The notes beneath the pieces were generated by a model. It made no database searches. It had not been told where the DNA came from and saw only the letters and a program-made list of their open reading frames with translations. Position numbers and translations under genes: made by a program. Positions 11,936 through 23,924 of a DNA stretch of 64,000 bases are shown here, piece by piece (position 1 is the stretch's first letter; every line of letters starts with the position of its first letter). This stretch comes from Elgaria multicarinata webbii (taxonomy: Eukaryota > Chordata > Lepidosauria > Squamata > Anguidae): the NCBI RefSeq assembly GCF_023053635.1, contig NC_086171.1, positions 13,782,006 through 13,846,005 on the forward strand, read 5' to 3'.

Positions 11936-12271
11936 AGTGGTCAAAGCGGTGGCTGAGGCTCTAGCCCAGCCGGCAGGATAGTTTTTCGGCAGCAATGACT
12001 GATGGGATACTAGTAGGAGGACTAAATGCAGGGAGAGAGGGCAAGGGATGAGAGAGTCGAATCAGCTCAACTAATTGTCAACTCAGCATTAATCCTAATC
12101 CACACCATGGTTGATTATTATCATGTTGTGTGGAGAGTACCCCCTAAATAAACAACTGTCAAGTTGATTATTACTCCACCATTGACTATCGTGTTGTCTG
12201 AATGCAGCCACTGTCTTTCATTCTGATTTACCTCACAAGGTTTTGAAGCTGTTTTTGTGAGGCTGATTGTG

Positions 12272-12789
12272 CTGAGCATCTTGGATTAAGGGCTAGATCT
12301 ATACTACTGCTCTATAGTGGTATTGAAGTGCACCGATAACTGTTGGGGCACAATCCACATTCCGCTTTCATAGTGTTATATCCTGCCTTTTATTTCACAT
12401 TCGTAAGGATTTGATACAAGGTGTTGATCTGGCTAAGGAGAGAATACAAATTGAACAAAATAAATATGCTAAGAGATTCTGGAAATAAATTATAGCAGCA
12501 ATTAACAACATTCTTAAGGGGATATTAGATATGAGCATCTTGGATTAAGGGCTAGATCTATACTACTGCTCTATAGTGGTATTGAAGTGCACCGATAACT
12601 GTTGGGGCACAATCCACATTCCGCTTTCATAGTGTTATATCCTGCCTTTTATTTCACATTCGTAAGGATTTGATACAAGGTGTTGATCTGGCTAAGGAGA
12701 GAATACAAATTGAACAAAATAAATATGCTAAGAGATTCTGGAAATAAATTATAGCAGCAATTAACAACATTCTTAAGGGGATATTACAG
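12272..12789. repeat. 259-bp tandem duplication of MITE-bearing sequence
   Basis: Two head-to-tail copies with a 259-bp period (the marker GAGCATCTTGGATTAAGGGC starts at 12274 and 12533) are essentially identical to the eye. Each contains one MITE of the CTAGATCTAYACTACTGC family (about 12292-12450). The near-identity implies a recent duplication or recent gene conversion. Just after the second copy, 12784-12809 is a short perfect palindrome (ACAGGAATCACT and its complement). Confidence 0.85.
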
Positions 12790-12856
12790 GAATCACTGTA
12801 GTGATTCCTGTTGTTAAGGCCGATGAGTAAGTTGAGCATTCCACCATTATATTTAT

Positions 12857-13668
12857 TTAGCGGGGGGGGGAGGGGAACCTAGGACCCTAAAATGAAAAAT
12901 ATTTCAGGAATCTTTCTGAAACGCGGGTACTGCCAGAAAGAAATGCTGGCTTTACATTCCCTGCGCGTTTCAGGGAGATTCCTGAAATATTGAGGTCTGG
13001 GTGGGAGTTTAAAGGAGAAAAAGGGAGAGAAACTCTGTCCGTCACAATCTGCTTTGTTTTTCTCGGGGGGTGGCGACTTTTTTTTTGCGCACTCGTAGCG
13101 CAAAAGGGGAAGCCTCCCGGTGGAATCCAAAAACAGGATTAAATTCCCCTATCCATCCGATTGATGGAATGGCCTTTCTTTTTTCAAAAGACCGTTCCAT
13201 CAATTTTTAATTAATTTTTAAAATCCCCATGTTTCTCAATGGGGAATCTGATAAGCTCACGCATGCGCGTGAGCATCAGAATCCCCAGAGGGAAACGGAG
13301 AGCAGGGAGAGCGCGACGGGCCAGGTAAGTGGGGTTAGGGGAGCTTGCCTGGAGCCGCTGCTGCATTCGTGCAGCGGCGGGCCCAGGCGTAGCGGGGGGG
13401 GGGGGGGAAATCGGGGGGGGAGAAGTCGCCCCCCACCCCCCGGTTTCACCTTGTCCGTCGGCTGCAGCCCGGGGTTTCAATTGAGCGCCCGGCTGCACCC
13501 GAAAGCAAGCCGGGCGCTCACTTGAAACCCCGGGCTGCAGTCGACTTGGGCGGAGGGGGGGGAGGAGAGGGGCCCCCGCGTCGCTGGGGTGGGGGTGCGG
13601 GGGGACCTTCCCTAGCCTCGCCGCAGCTCGAACTGCGGCGGCGAGGGCAGGGAAGAGCCGCGCCGCTG

Positions 13669-13713
<45 letters not shown>

Positions 13714-13989
13714 TGATTCCCTGGTCTCCGCTGCTGCCAACCGCGGCAGCGGCCGGAGGCTAGGGAGTCAATCACTCACTCACTCACTCACACACACACA
13801 CGCAGCCGACTTGGGCGGGGGAGAGGGGGAAGAAGAGGAAGGACTTCCCTTACCTTCCTCTTGCTGCTCTGGTGGGGAAATGGGCTTCCCCGACGGAAAC
13901 GGAAGTGACGGCACTTCTGTTTCCGGCAGGGAAGCCCATTTCCCCACCAGAGCAGCAAGAGGAAGGTAAGGGAAGTCCTTCCTCTCCCA
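12857..13989. repeat. GC-rich cluster of nested hairpins and microsatellites
   Basis: Contains a hairpin pairing 12905-12925 with 12965-12990, a strong hairpin at 13461-13540 (TTTCAATTGAGCGCCCGGCT against its complement), a GT/GA microsatellite at 13669-13713, an ACTC/AC repeat at 13765-13802, and a hairpin at 13842-13981 with arms of about 55 bp. GGTAAG motifs sit at the edges of the hairpins. The composition and hairpin style match the interiors of the hAT MITEs at 32018-32654 and 47929-48562, so this is probably a mosaic of related elements. I could not find outer termini. Confidence 0.6.
13842..13981. repeat. near-perfect 140-bp hairpin
   Basis: The left arm (AAGGACTTCCCTTACCTTCC onwards, including GGTGGGGAAATGGGCTTCCC) is repeated as its exact complement on the right, around a short GC-rich loop near 13900-13925. 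No coding content. It directly abuts the CG/TG tract. Confidence 0.85.
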
Positions 13990-13997
13990 CGGCGCGC

Positions 13998-14028
<31 letters not shown>

Positions 14029-14030
14029 TG
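13990..14030. repeat. (CG)n(TG)n alternating tract
   Basis: About 20 bp of alternating GC followed by about 20 bp of alternating GT, with unbroken purine-pyrimidine alternation. This is the classic composition for left-handed (Z) DNA. It forms the junction between the hairpin cluster and the G/T-only minisatellite. Confidence 0.85.
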
Positions 14031-14937
14031 TGGGGGGGGTGTGGGGGAGTGTTGGGGGTGTTGTGTGTGTGTGGGTGGGTGTGTGGGGTGTGTGTGGGGG
14101 GTGGAGTGTGTGTGGGGGGTGTGTGTGGGGGGTGTGGGGGGGTGGGGAGGTGTGTGGGTGTGTGTGTGTGGGTGGAGGTGTGTGTGGGGTGGGGTGGGGT
14201 GTGGGGGGGTGGAGTGTGTGTGTGGGTGGGTGGGTGGGGTGTGTGGGGGGGGTGGAGTGTGTGTGTGGGGTGTGTGTGGGGTGTGTGGGGGATGTGGGGG
14301 GGTGGTGTGTGTGGTGTGTGTGGGTGGAGGTGTGTGTGTGGGTGGGTGGTGCGTGTGTGTGTGGAGTGTGTGTGTGGGTGTGGGGTGTGTGGGGGTGGTG
14401 TGTGGGGGTGGGGTGTGGGGGTGTGGGGGTGGGGTGTGTGGGTGGGGTGGGTGTGGGTGTGTGGGGTGTGGGTGTGTGTGTGGGGTGGGGTGGGGTGTGG
14501 GGGGGTGGGTGTGGGTGGGGGATGTGGGGGGGTGGGGTGTGTGGTGTGTGTGGGTGGAGGTGTGTGGGTGGGTGGGTGAGGTGTGTGTGTGTGTGGGTGG
14601 GGGGTGTGGGTGGGTGGTGTGTGTGGGGTGTGTGTGTGGGGTGTGTGTGTGGGGTGTGTGTGTGGGTGGGGTGTGGGTGTGTGGGTGGGGGTGGGGGTGG
14701 GGTGTGGGGGTGGGGTGTGTGGGGTGTGTGGGTGTGTGGGGTGTGGGTGTGTGTGGGTGTGTGGGATGTGTGTGTGTGTGTGTGTGTGGGGTGTGTGGGG
14801 GGTGGGGTGGGGTGTGGGGGGGTGGATGTGTGGGTGTGGGTGGGGGATGTGGGGGGTGTGTGTGTGGTGTGTGTGGGTGGAGGTGTGTGTGTGGGGTGTG
14901 GGTGTGTGTGGAGTGTGTGTGTGGGTGGGGGGTGTGG
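14031..14937. repeat. G/T-only minisatellite
   Basis: About 900 bp in which the + strand is almost exclusively G and T, made of GTGTG and runs of three to eight G. Larger units recur: the block GTGGTGTGTGTGGGTGGAGG appears near 14310, 14547 and 14865. Open frames on both strands here (His/Thr/Pro-rich on minus, Cys/Gly/Val/Trp-rich on plus) are products of composition, not genes. Confidence 0.9.
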
Positions 14938-15423
14938 AGAACCTGGTGAAATCCCCTCTTCGTCACAACAGTTAAAGCTTCAGGAACCCTGCCATCTTGA
15001 CCAGATACAAAAGAGGCAAGGCTCCTGCGACTTTAAATGTTGTGTTGAAGAGAGAATTTCACCAGGTGCTACATGCATACAAATGACACCTGCTGAAATT
15101 CCCTTTTCTATGCAACTATTAAGCAAACAGGAGCCCTGTACTCTTTTGCATATGGCCTCCCTAGCCACATGAAAAGGAAGACAGGGCTCCTGCATTTTTA
15201 ACAGTTGCCTAGAAAAGGGGATTTCAGCAGGTGTCATTTGTATATATGGAGAACCTGGTGAAATTCCCTCTTCGTCACAACAGTTAAAGCTGCAGGAACC
15301 CTGCCATCTTGACCAGATACAAAAGAGGCAAGGCTCCTGTGACTTTAAACATTGTGATGAAGAGAGAATTTCACCAGGTGCTACATGCATACAAATGACA
15401 CCTGCTGAAATTCCCTTTTCTAG
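14938..15423. repeat. MITE-derived units of the TAGGGTGACC family
   Basis: Repeats the internal sequence of the palindromic hAT MITE seen complete at 28299-28886: AACCTGGTGAAAT, CATCACAACAGTTAAAGC, CACCTGCTGAAATTCCC and CATATG...AGGGCTCCTG blocks occur in both orientations, at least twice. No outer TIR is preserved on this side. It is the left flank of the 168-bp satellite. Confidence 0.75.
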
Positions 15424-18400
15424 GCAATGCACTCTGCCCATGTTCATAGAATCGTAGAATAGCAGAGTTGAAAAGGGGGCCTATGAGGGCATCTAGTCCA
15501 TCCCACTTCTTAATGCAGGAATTTAGCTGGCAGTTAGGGAGAACTTCCTCCCTCCAGTTATCGTTGCATGTTTGGCTCACATCAGCCACAGGCAATGCAC
15601 TCTGCCCATGTTCATAGAATCGTAGAATAGCAGAGTTGAAAAGGGGGCCTATGAGGGCATCTAGTCCATCCCACTTCTTAATGCAGGAATTTAGCTGGCA
15701 GTTAGGGAGAACTTCCTCCCTCCAGTTATCGTTGCATGTTTGGCTCATATCAGCCACAGGCAATGCACTCTGCCCATGTTCATAGAATCGTAGAATAGCA
15801 GAGTTGAAAAGGGGGCCTATGAGGGCATCTAGTCCATCCCACTTCTTAATGCAGGAATTTAGCTGGCAGTTAGGGAGAACTTCCTCCCTCCAGTTATCGT
15901 TGCATGTTTGGCTCACATCAGCCACAGGCAATGCACTCTGCCCATGTTCATAGAATCGTAGAATAGCAGAGTTGAAAAGGGGGCCTATGAGGGCATCTAG
16001 TCCATCCCACTTCTTAATGCAGGAATTTAGCTGGCAGTTAGGGAGAACTTCCTCCCTCCAGTTATCGTTGCATGTTTGGCTCACATCAGCCACAGGCAAT
16101 GCACTCTGCCCATGTTCATAGAATCGTAGAATAGCAGAGTTGAAAAGGGGGCCTATGAGGGCATCTAGTCCATCCCACTTCTTAATGCAGGAATTTAGCT
16201 GGCAGTTAGGGAGAACTTCCTCCCTCCAGTTATCGTTGCATGTTTGGCTCACATCAGCCACAGGCAATGCACTCTGCCCATGTTCATAGAATCGTAGAAT
16301 AGCAGAGTTGAAAAGGGGGCCTATGAGGGCATCTAGTCCATCCCACTTCTTAATGCAGGAATTTAGCTGGCAGTTAGGGAGAACTTCCTCCCTCCAGTTA
16401 TCGTTGCATGTTTGGCTCACATCAGCCACAGGCAATGCACTCTGCCCATGTTCATAGAATCGTAGAATAGCAGAGTTGAAAAGGGGGCCTATGAGGGCAT
16501 CTAGTCCATCCCACTTCTTAATGCAGGAATTTAGCTGGCAGTTAGGGAGAACTTCCTCCCTCCAGTTATCGTTGCATGTTTGGCTCACATCAGCCACAGG
16601 CAATGCACTCTGCCCATGTTCATAGAATCGTAGAATAGCAGAGTTGAAAAGGGGGCCTATGAGGGCATCTAGTCCATCCCACTTCTTAATGCAGGAATTT
16701 AGCTGGCAGTTAGGGAGAACTTCCTCCCTCCAGTTATCGTTGCATGTTTGGCTCACATCAGCCACAGGCAATGCACTCTGCCCATGTTCATAGAATCGTA
16801 GAATAGCAGAGTTGAAAAGGGGGCCTATGAGGGCATCTAGTCCATCCCACTTCTTAATGCAGGAATTTAGCTGGCAGTTAGGGAGAACTTCCTCCCTCCA
16901 GTTATCGTTGCATGTTTGGCTCATATCAGCCACAGGCAATGCACTCTGCCCATGTTCATAGAATCGTAGAATAGCAGAGTTGAAAAGGGGGCCTATGAGG
17001 GCATCTAGTCCATCCCACTTCTTAATGCAGGAATTTAGCTGGCAGTTAGGGAGAACTTCCTCCCTCCAGTTATCGTTGCATGTTTGGCTCACATCAGCCA
17101 CAGGCAATGCACTCTGCCCATGTTCATAGAATCGTAGAATAGCAGAGTTGAAAAGGGGGCCTATGAGGGCATCTAGTCCATCCCACTTCTTAATGCAGGA
17201 ATTTAGCTGGCAGTTAGGGAGAACTTCCTCCCTCCAGTTATCGTTGCATGTTTGGCTCACATCAGCCACAGGCAATGCACTCTGCCCATGTTCATAGAAT
17301 CGTAGAATAGCAGAGTTGAAAAGGGGGCCTATGAGGGCATCTAGTCCATCCCACTTCTTAATGCAGGAATTTAGCTGGCAGTTAGGGAGAACTTCCTCCC
17401 TCCAGTTATCGTTGCATGTTTGGCTCACATCAGCCACAGGCAATGCACTCTGCCCATGTTCATAGAATCGTAGAATAGCAGAGTTGAAAAGGGGGCCTAT
17501 GAGGGCATCTAGTCCATCCCACTTCTTAATGCAGGAATTTAGCTGGCAGTTAGGGAGAACTTCCTCCCTCCAGTTATCGTTGCATGTTTGGCTCACATCA
17601 GCCACAGGCAATGCACTCTGCCCATGTTCATAGAATCGTAGAATAGCAGAGTTGAAAAGGGGGCCTATGAGGGCATCTAGTCCATCCCACTTCTTAATGC
17701 AGGAATTTAGCTGGCAGTTAGGGAGAACTTCCTCCCTCCAGTTATCGTTGCATGTTTGGCTCACATCAGCCACAGGCAATGCACTCTGCCCATGTTCATA
17801 GAATCGTAGAATAGCAGAGTTGAAAAGGGGGCCTATGAGGGCATCTAGTCCATCCCACTTCTTAATGCAGGAATTTAGCTGGCAGTTAGGGAGAACTTCC
17901 TCCCTCCAGTTATCGTTGCATGTTTGGCTCATATCAGCCACAGGCAATGCACTCTGCCCATGTTCATAGAATCGTAGAATAGCAGAGTTGAAAAGGGGGC
18001 CTATGAGGGCATCTAGTCCATCCCACTTCTTAATGCAGGAATTTAGCTGGCAGTTAGGGAGAACTTCCTCCCTCCAGTTATCGTTGCATGTTTGGCTCAC
18101 ATCAGCCACAGGCAATGCACTCTGCCCATGTTCATAGAATCGTAGAATAGCAGAGTTGAAAAGGGGGCCTATGAGGGCATCTAGTCCATCCCACTTCTTA
18201 ATGCAGGAATTTAGCTGGCAGTTAGGGAGAACTTCCTCCCTCCAGTTATCGTTGCATGTTTGGCTCACATCAGCCACAGGCAATGCACTCTGCCCATGTT
18301 CATAGAATCGTAGAATAGCAGAGTTGAAAAGGGGGCCTATGAGGGCATCTAGTCCATCCCACTTCTTAATGCAGGAATTTAGCTGGCAGTTAGGGAGAAC

Positions 18401-21400
18401 TTCCTCCCTCCAGTTATCGTTGCATGTTTGGCTCACATCAGCCACAGGCAATGCACTCTGCCCATGTTCATAGAATCGTAGAATAGCAGAGTTGAAAAGG
18501 GGGCCTATGAGGGCATCTAGTCCATCCCACTTCTTAATGCAGGAATTTAGCTGGCAGTTAGGGAGAACTTCCTCCCTCCAGTTATCGTTGCATGTTTGGC
18601 TCACATCAGCCACAGGCAATGCACTCTGCCCATGTTCATAGAATCGTAGAATAGCAGAGTTGAAAAGGGGGCCTATGAGGGCATCTAGTCCATCCCACTT
18701 CTTAATGCAGGAATTTAGCTGGCAGTTAGGGAGAACTTCCTCCCTCCAGTTATCGTTGCATGTTTGGCTCACATCAGCCACAGGCAATGCACTCTGCCCA
18801 TGTTCATAGAATCGTAGAATAGCAGAGTTGAAAAGGGGGCCTATGAGGGCATCTAGTCCATCCCACTTCTTAATGCAGGAATTTAGCTGGCAGTTAGGGA
18901 GAACTTCCTCCCTCCAGTTATCGTTGCATGTTTGGCTCATATCAGCCACAGGCAATGCACTCTGCCCATGTTCATAGAATCGTAGAATAGCAGAGTTGAA
19001 AAGGGGGCCTATGAGGGCATCTAGTCCATCCCACTTCTTAATGCAGGAATTTAGCTGGCAGTTAGGGAGAACTTCCTCCCTCCAGTTATCGTTGCATGTT
19101 TGGCTCACATCAGCCACAGGCAATGCACTCTGCCCATGTTCATAGAATCGTAGAATAGCAGAGTTGAAAAGGGGGCCTATGAGGGCATCTAGTCCATCCC
19201 ACTTCTTAATGCAGGAATTTAGCTGGCAGTTAGGGAGAACTTCCTCCCTCCAGTTATCGTTGCATGTTTGGCTCACATCAGCCACAGGCAATGCACTCTG
19301 CCCATGTTCATAGAATCGTAGAATAGCAGAGTTGAAAAGGGGGCCTATGAGGGCATCTAGTCCATCCCACTTCTTAATGCAGGAATTTAGCTGGCAGTTA
19401 GGGAGAACTTCCTCCCTCCAGTTATCGTTGCATGTTTGGCTCACATCAGCCACAGGCAATGCACTCTGCCCATGTTCATAGAATCGTAGAATAGCAGAGT
19501 TGAAAAGGGGGCCTATGAGGGCATCTAGTCCATCCCACTTCTTAATGCAGGAATTTAGCTGGCAGTTAGGGAGAACTTCCTCCCTCCAGTTATCGTTGCA
19601 TGTTTGGCTCACATCAGCCACAGGCAATGCACTCTGCCCATGTTCATAGAATCGTAGAATAGCAGAGTTGAAAAGGGGGCCTATGAGGGCATCTAGTCCA
19701 TCCCACTTCTTAATGCAGGAATTTAGCTGGCAGTTAGGGAGAACTTCCTCCCTCCAGTTATCGTTGCATGTTTGGCTCACATCAGCCACAGGCAATGCAC
19801 TCTGCCCATGTTCATAGAATCGTAGAATAGCAGAGTTGAAAAGGGGGCCTATGAGGGCATCTAGTCCATCCCACTTCTTAATGCAGGAATTTAGCTGGCA
19901 GTTAGGGAGAACTTCCTCCCTCCAGTTATCGTTGCATGTTTGGCTCACATCAGCCACAGGCAATGCACTCTGCTCATGTTCATAGAATCGTAGAATAGCA
20001 GAGTTGAAAAGGGGGCCTATGAGGGCATCTAGTCCAACCCCCTTCTTAATGCAGGAATTTAGCTGGCAGTTAGGGAGAACTTCCTCCCTCCAGTTATCGT
20101 TGCATGTTTGGCTCACATCAGCCACAGGCAATGCACTCTGCCCATGTTCATAGAATCGTAGAATAGCAGAGTTGAAAAGGGGGCCTATGAGGGCATCTAG
20201 TCCATCCCACTTCTTAATGCAGGAATTTAGCTGGCAGTTAGGGAGAACTTCCTCCCTCCAGTTATCGTTGCATGTTTGGCTCACATCAGCCACAGGCAAT
20301 GCACTCTGCTCATGTTCATAGAATCATAGAATAGCAGAGTTGAAAAGGGGGCCTATGAGGGCATCTAGTCCAACCCCCTTCTTAATGCAGGAATTTAGCT
20401 GGCAGTTAGGGAGAACTTCCTCCCTCCAGTTATCGTTGCATGTTTGGCTCACATCAGCCACAGGCAATGCACTCTGCCCATGTTCATAGAATCGTAGAAT
20501 AGCAGAGTTGAAAAGGGGGCCTATGAGGGCATCTAGTCCATCCCACTTCTTAATGCAGGAATTTAGCTGGCAGTTAGGGAGAACTTCCTCCCTCCAGTTA
20601 TCGTTGCATGTTTGGCTCACATCAGCCACAGGCAATGCACTCTGCCCATGTTCATAGAATCGTAGAATAGCAGAGTTGAAAAGGGGGCCTATGAGGGCAT
20701 CTAGTCCAACCCCCTTCTTAATGCAGGAATTTAGCTGGCAGTTAGGGAGAACATCCTCCCTCCAGTTATCGTTGCATGTTTGGCTCACATCAGCCACAGG
20801 CAATGCACTCTGCCCATGTTCATAGAATCGTAGAATAGCAGAGTTGAAAAGGGGGCCTATGAGGGCATCTAGTCCATCCCACTTCTTAATGCAGGAATTT
20901 AGCTGGCAGTTAGGGAGAACTTCCTCCCTCCAGTTATCGTTGCATGTTTGGCTCACATCAGCCACAGGCAATGCACTCTGCCCATGTTCATAGAATCGTA
21001 GAATAGCAGAGTTGAAAAGGGGGCCTATGAGGGCATCTAGTCCATCCCACTTCTTAATGCAGGAATTTAGCTGGCAGTTAGGGAGAACTTCCTCCCTCCA
21101 GTTATCGTTGCATGTTTGGCTCACATCAGCCACAGGCAATGCACTCTGCCCATGTTCATAGAATCGTAGAATAGCAGAGTTGAAAAGGGGGCCTATGAGG
21201 GCATCTAGTCCATCCCACTTCTTAATGCAGGAATTTAGCTGGCAGTTAGGGAGAACTTCCTCCCTCCAGTTATCGTTGCATGTTTGGCTCACATCAGCCA
21301 CAGGCAATGCACTCTGCTCATGTTCATAGAATCGTAGAATAGCAGAGTTGAAAAGGGGGTCTATGAGGGCATCTAGTCCAACCCCCTTCTTAATGCAGGA

Positions 21401-23924
21401 ATTTAGCTGGCAGTTAGGGAGAACTTCCTCCCTCCAGTTATCGTTGCATGTTTGGCTCACATCAGCCACAGGCAATGCACTCTGCCCATGTTCATAGAAT
21501 CGTAGAATAGCAGAGTTGAAAAGGGGGCCTATGAGGGCATCTAGTCCATCCCACTTCTTAATGCAGGAATTTAGCTGGCAGTTAGGGAGAACTTCCTCCC
21601 TCCAGTTATCGTTGCATGTTTGGCTCACATCAGCCACAGGCAATGCACTCTGCTCATGTTCATAGAATCGTAGAATAGCAGAGTTGAAAAGGGGGCCTAT
21701 GAGGGCATCTAGTCCAACCCCCTTCTTAATGCAGGAATTTAGCTGGCAGTTAGGGAGAACTTCCTCCCTCCAGTTATCGTTGCATGTTTGGCTCACATCA
21801 GCCACAGGCAATGCACTCTGCCCATGTTCATAGAATCGTAGAATAGCAGAGTTGAAAAGGGGGCCTATGAGGGCATCTAGTCCATCCCACTTCTTAATGC
21901 AGGAATTTAGCTGGCAGTTAGGGAGAACTTCCTCCCTCCAGTTATCGTTGCATGTTTGGCTCATATCAGCCACAGGCAATGCACTCTGCAAATGTTCATA
22001 GAATCGTAGAATAGCAGAGTTGAAAAGGGGGCCTATGAGGGCATCTAGTCCATCCCACTTCTTAATGCAGGAATTTAGCTGGCAGTTTGGTAGAACTTCC
22101 TCCCTCCAGTTATCGTTGCATGTTTGGCTCACATCAGCCACAGGCAATGCACTCTGCCCATGTTCATAGAATCGTAGAATAGCAGAGTTGAAAAGGGGGC
22201 CTATGAGGGCATCTAGTCCATCCCACTTCTTAATGCAGGAATTTAGCTGGCAGTTAGGGAGAACTTCCTCCCTCCAGTTATCGTTGCATGTTTGGCTCAC
22301 ATCAGCCACAGGCAATGCACTCTGCCCATGTTCATAGAATCGTAGAATAGCAGAGTTGAAAAGGGGGCCTATGAGGGCATCTAGTCCATCCCACTTCTTA
22401 ATGCAGGAATTTAGCTGGCAGTTAGGGAGAACTTCCTCCCTCCAGTTATCGTTGCATGTTTGGCTCACATCAGCCACAGGCAATGCACTCTGCCCATGTT
22501 CATAGAATCGTAGAATAGCAGAGTTGAAAAGGGGGCCTATGAGGGCATCTAGTCCATCCCACTTCTTAATGCAGGAATTTAGCTGGCAGTTAGGGAGAAC
22601 TTCCTCCCTCCAGTTATCGTTGCATGTTTGGCTCACATCAGCCACAGGCAATGCACTCTGCCCATGTTCATAGAATCGTAGAATAGCAGAGTTGAAAAGG
22701 GGGCCTATGAGGGCATCTAGTCCATCCCACTTCTTAATGCAGGAATTTAGCTGGCAGTTAGGGAGAACTTCCTCCCTCCAGTTATCGTTGCATGTTTGGC
22801 TCACATCAGCCACAGGCAATGCACTCTGCCCATGTTCATAGAATCGTAGAATAGCAGAGTTGAAAAGGGGGCCTATGAGGGCATCTAGTCCATCCCACTT
22901 CTTAATGCAGGAATTTAGCTGGCAGTTAGGGAGAACTTCCTCCCTCCAGTTATCGTTGCATGTTTGGCTCACATCAGCCACAGGCAATGCACTCTGCCCA
23001 TGTTCATAGAATCGTAGAATAGCAGAGTTGAAAAGGGGGCCTATGAGGGCATCTAGTCCATCCCACTTCTTAATGCAGGAATTTAGCTGGCAGTTAGGGA
23101 GAACTTCCTCCCTCCAGTTATCGTTGCATGTTTGGCTCACATCAGCCACAGGCAATGCACTCTGCCCATGTTCATAGAATCGTAGAATAGCAGAGTTGAA
23201 AAGGGGGCCTATGAGGGCATCTAGTCCATCCCACTTCTTAATGCAGGAATTTAGCTGGCAGTTAGGGAGAACTTCCTCCCTCCAGTTATCGTTGCATGTT
23301 TGGCTCACATCAGCCACAGGCAATGCACTCTGCCCATGTTCATAGAATCGTAGAATAGCAGAGTTGAAAAGGGGGCCTATGAGGGCATCTAGTCCATCCC
23401 ACTTCTTAATGCAGGAATTTAGCTGGCAGTTAGGGAGAACTTCCTCCCTCCAGTTATCGTTGCATGTTTGGCTCACATCAGCCACAGGCAATGCACTCTG
23501 CCCATGTTCATAGAATCGTAGAATAGCAGAGTTGAAAAGGGGGCCTATGAGGGCATCTAGTCCATCCCACTTCTTAATGCAGGAATTTAGCTGGCAGTTA
23601 GGGAGAACTTCCTCCCTCCAGTTATCGTTGCATGTTTGGCTCACATCAGCCACAGGCAATGCACTCTGCTCATGTTCATAGAATCGTAGAATAGCAGAGT
23701 TGAAAAGGGGGCCTATGAGGGCATCTAGTCCAACCCCCTTCTTAATGCAGGAATTTAGCTGGCAGTTAGGGAGAACTTCCTCCCTCCAGTTATCGTTGCA
23801 TGTTTGGCTCACATCAGCCACAGGCAATGCACTCTGCCCATGTTCATAGAATCGTAGAATAGCAGAGTTGAAAAGGGGGCCTATGAGGGCATCTAGTCCA
23901 TCCCACTTCTTAATGCAGGAATCC
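15424..23924. repeat. 168-bp satellite array derived from a CR1 LINE 3' end, about 50 copies
   Basis: The monomer marker TTCATAGAATCGTAGAATAG recurs every 168 bp from 15443. The array spans about 8.5 kb, about 50.6 monomers, nearly identical throughout. About 80 bp of each monomer (from TTCATAGAATC to ATGCAGGAAT) is the reverse complement of the CR1 3' terminus, whose plus-sense form is visible at 63590-63667. The other ~88 bp is not assigned. At the right edge the last monomer continues for a few bases (CCACCT) as in a normal CR1 3' UTR. Marker variants (CACATCAG/CATATCAG, CATCCCACTT/CAACCCCCTT, GCCCATG/GCTCATG) form a higher-order pattern. Because 168 is a multiple of 3 and one minus-strand frame has no stop, the array reads as very long ORFs; these are artefacts. 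Confidence 0.95.

Noticed and set aside
13788-15172. Long frames rich in His/Thr/Pro (minus) or Gly/Val/Cys/Trp (plus)
   Set aside because: Pure consequence of the G/T-only minisatellite; overlapping frames on both strands are equally open.
15424-23924. CRISPR-like array
   Set aside because: Direct tandem monomers without unique spacers, in a vertebrate genome.
15424-23924. Relation to primate alpha satellite because of the similar monomer length
   Set aside because: Only the length is similar; the sequence is CR1-derived.
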